The translations under genes were made by a program, and so were the position numbers. 64,000 nucleotides of DNA from Solwaraspora sp. WMMD1047 (GTDB lineage Bacteria; Actinomycetota; Actinomycetes; Mycobacteriales; Micromonosporaceae), in contig NZ_JARUBL010000001.1 in assembly GCF_029626155.1 (NCBI RefSeq), forward strand, positions 806,001 through 870,000, read 5' to 3'. The notes beneath the pieces are model-generated. The model searched no databases. It was not told where the DNA came from and was given only the letters and a program-made list of their open reading frames with translations. Of the stretch, positions 62,314-64,000 are shown in pieces; the stretch's first letter is position 1; every line of letters begins with the position of its first letter.

Positions 62314-63165
62314 TCAGTTTCCGCCGATGCTGGTGCAGTCGACCGTGGCGAACCCGCCGCTGGCGTCCGTCTTGGCGACCTCGCGACCGTCGACGGTGAG
62401 CCGGCAGCCGATCGAACCGTCGCCGGCCTCGGTGCGCAGCGCGATCAGCATGATCAGGGCCTGGTTCTGCATGGTCACCTCGGTCCGCCACGGCAACTCG
62501 ACGTTGAGGGCCTGCTTGGGCAGCCCGGAATCGTCCACATAGGTGACCGAGGCTGGGCCGTCGCCGGTCACCTCGTAGACCACGGTCACCGGCCCGCCGG
62601 AGCCCGGCGGCAGCAGCGGTTGGCGACCCGACGGTGACGGCTCGGTGGCCCGTGGCGGGCTGGTCGGGGAGCTGGTCGCCTCGGCGACGGCCCGCTCGAC
62701 CGACTCGGCGGTGTCGCGCAGGAAGGCGTAACCGGCCACGCAGGCGCCGGCGCAGAGCAGCAGCACCAGAACCACGCCGAGCACGATGAACAGCACCGCC
62801 CGGTTTGCGCCGCCCGACCCGGACGGCTTGGACCCGCCGGGCGCCGGCTGGCCGGGCTGGTACGGCGGATAGCCGGGCGGCGGCGGGTAGCCGGGTGGTG
62901 GTGGATAACCGGGCGGTGGTGGATAACCGGGCGGTGGCGGATAACCGGGTTGTGGCGGGTAGCCGGATGGCGGGTAGCCGGCGTCGCCCGGGGGCGGGTA
63001 TCCCGGTTGGTAGGCGGGACCCGCCTCATAGGGAACGGTCGGCGGCTCGTACGACGGGGTGGGTGCCGACGGCTCGTACGACGGGCCCGGCGGCGGCGGC
63101 TCGTACGACGGGCCGGGTCCGGAGGCGGGCGGCTCGGACGGTGGCGGGGGTGACGAGTCGCTCAT
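62314..63165 (-). CDS. Pro/Gly/Tyr-rich MmpS-like membrane protein
   Basis: A 283-residue single-span protein. Residues 1-120 are disordered and repetitive (SYEPP units, then GYPPPP repeated four times, from a 15-bp DNA repeat near 62880-62950). A membrane span (VLFIVLGVVLVLLLCAGACV) lies near residue 125, followed by a Thr/Ser/Pro linker and an external domain of about 105 residues (VTVVYEVTGDGPASVTYVDD, VELPWRTEV) resembling MmpS/DUF4307-type beta sandwiches, with two Cys that may form a disulfide. Function unknown. The ATG at 63165 is used. Confidence 0.75.
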   Translation of the reverse strand: MSDSSPPPPSEPPASGPGPSYEPPPPGPSYEPSAPTPSYEPPTVPYEAGPAYQPGYPPPGDAGYPPSGYPPQPGYPPPPGYPPPPGYPPPPGYPPPPGYPPYQPGQPAPGGSKPSGSGGANRAVLFIVLGVVLVLLLCAGACVAGYAFLRDTAESVERAVAEATSSPTSPPRATEPSPSGRQPLLPPGSGGPVTVVYEVTGDGPASVTYVDDSGLPKQALNVELPWRTEVTMQNQALIMLIALRTEAGDGSIGCRLTVDGREVAKTDASGGFATVDCTSIGGN

Positions 63166-63409
63166 CGAGTGCTCCAGGGGCGACGGCGGTGGCCGGGTGC
63201 CGGGACGGCGTACGGGTCTGTGCGGGGTCACGGTACCGCGCCCGGCCCGGGCCGGCCGGTTTCGTACCCCGCCGGGTGCCCCGGACGCCGGTGCGTCGTT
63301 CGCCGGACCGGTGTGCGGGCGGCCGATCGGTCCCGAGAAGGGCGATATCGCGCAGGGAGAGTGATTGAATCAGCTACTTTCAAGCAGGAGTAATGAGCGA
63401 AAGCTGGGA

Positions 63410-63415
63410 TACGCT
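63410..63415 (+). promoter_or_regulatory. -10 element for a leaderless glmS transcript
   Basis: TACGCT lies seven bases before the glmS ATG at 63423 with no ribosome binding site between. The region 63166-63409 holds no gene. Confidence 0.5.
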
Positions 63416-63422
63416 GCGGACC

Positions 63423-64000
63423 ATGTGTGGAATCGTGGGTTACGCCGGCGCTCGCCCGGCACTGGACATCGTCGTCGACGGGCTCCGGCGGTTGGAGTAC
63501 CGCGGCTACGACTCGGCCGGCGTCGCCATCGTCTGCGACGACGAGCTGCTCACCGAGAAGAAGGCCGGCAAGCTGGCCAACCTCGAGAAGACGTTGGCCG
63601 AGCGGGCCGGCGGCGGCACGGCCGATCCGGGCGCCGGTCCGCTCGGCATCGCGGCCGGTAGCACCGGCATCGGGCACACCCGGTGGGCCACCCACGGCGG
63701 TCCGACCGACCGCAACGCCCACCCGCACCGGTCCGTCGACGGCCGGGTGGCCGTGATCCACAACGGGATCATCGAGAACTTCGCCAAGCTCCGCGCGGAA
63801 CTGGAGGACGGCGGGATCGAGTTCGGCAGCGACACCGACACCGAGTGCGTCGCGCACCTGCTCGCCGCCGAGTTGGACCGGATGCGTGCCGACGGGCAGC
63901 CGGCCGGTCCGCCGCTGCTGGCCGCCGCGATGCGGGCCGTCTGCCGACGGTTGGAGGGCGCGTTCACCCTGCTCGCGGTCGACGCGGCGCTGCCCGGCGT
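63423..64000 (+). CDS. glmS: glucosamine-6-phosphate synthase (isomerising), N-terminal part
   Basis: Makes glucosamine-6-phosphate from fructose-6-phosphate and glutamine. The first 192 codons are present, and the gene runs off the right edge. Met-Cys2-Gly at the start (MCGIVGYAGARPALDIVVDG) supplies the catalytic N-terminal Cys of the glutaminase domain after Met removal. LRRLEYRGYDSAGVAI near residue 21, GIGHTRWATHGGPTDRNAHP near 80 and VIHNGIIENF near 111 are diagnostic. It lies near glmM, the next pathway enzyme. Confidence 0.96.
   Translation, partial: MCGIVGYAGARPALDIVVDGLRRLEYRGYDSAGVAIVCDDELLTEKKAGKLANLEKTLAERAGGGTADPGAGPLGIAAGSTGIGHTRWATHGGPTDRNAHPHRSVDGRVAVIHNGIIENFAKLRAELEDGGIEFGSDTDTECVAHLLAAELDRMRADGQPAGPPLLAAAMRAVCRRLEGAFTLLAVDAALPG

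Overview
The window is about 72% G+C and reads as the chromosome of an actinomycete, most likely Micromonosporaceae (Micromonospora/Salinispora-like). This rests on the S10-spc-alpha ribosomal layout with Ala/Lys-rich tails on L22, S3 and L17, a conservon (Cvn) sensor module, a WhiJ/DUF397-type regulatory pair, an actinobacterial HemD-winged-helix nitrite regulator, many GTG/TTG starts, overlapping GTGA/ATGA junctions and several probable leaderless transcripts. No tRNA, rRNA, CRISPR array, insertion sequence or prophage was seen.

Layout. (1) 1-15.1 kb, forward: the end of rplB, then rpsS-rplV-rpsC-rplP-rpmC-rpsQ-rplN-rplX-rplE-rpsN-rpsH-rplF-rplR-rpsE-rpmD-rplO, then secY-adk-map, a DUF1707 gene, infA-rpmJ-rpsM-rpsK-rpsD-rpoA-rplQ, then truA behind a strong terminator. 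(2) 16-20.4 kb: an Arg/Pro-rich membrane protein, an RsmC-like methyltransferase, a GC-rich tandem repeat, and two small Cys-motif proteins divergent from a WhiJ-like regulator and its DUF397 partner. (3) 20.4-27.8 kb: an ABC-F ATPase, then envelope-glycan genes (AglD-type membrane protein, GT4, methyltransferase; on the other strand GT2 and GT-C). (4) 27.9-35.1 kb: an aldo/keto reductase, then a TPP riboswitch and the thiamine operon thiE-thiO-thiS-thiG-second thiE/tenI-thiD-thiC, closed by a 22-bp inverted repeat. (5) 35-45.8 kb: a large membrane protein with a disordered tail, an orphan NitT/TauT-type ATPase, a lipoprotein binding protein, and the divergent conservon cvnA-B-C-D. (6) 45.8-52 kb: a GntR-controlled reverse operon encoding a DUF6282 protein, a GalB-like 4-oxalomesaconate hydratase and an RraA-fold (CHA-type) aldolase, divergent from a complete NitT/TauT-type ABC transporter. 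(7) 52-58.4 kb: nitrite assimilation (nirB-nirD-nnaR, reverse; narK, forward) with an RHH/MazF toxin-antitoxin pair between. (8) 58.4-64 kb: rplM-rpsI, glmM, a class I aminotransferase with an MmpS-like membrane protein, and the start of glmS.

The least familiar part is region 6. It links an uptake system to the last two steps of the 4-oxalomesaconate pathway (hydration, then aldol cleavage to pyruvate and oxaloacetate) plus a metal-hydrolase-like DUF6282 protein, but has no ring-cleavage dioxygenase. Overlapping divergent promoters share two TTG-N4-CAA sites that could be GntR operators. Another notable signal is a perfect 13-bp stem that hides the narK ribosome binding site. All identities come from reading the sequence; no database search was run.
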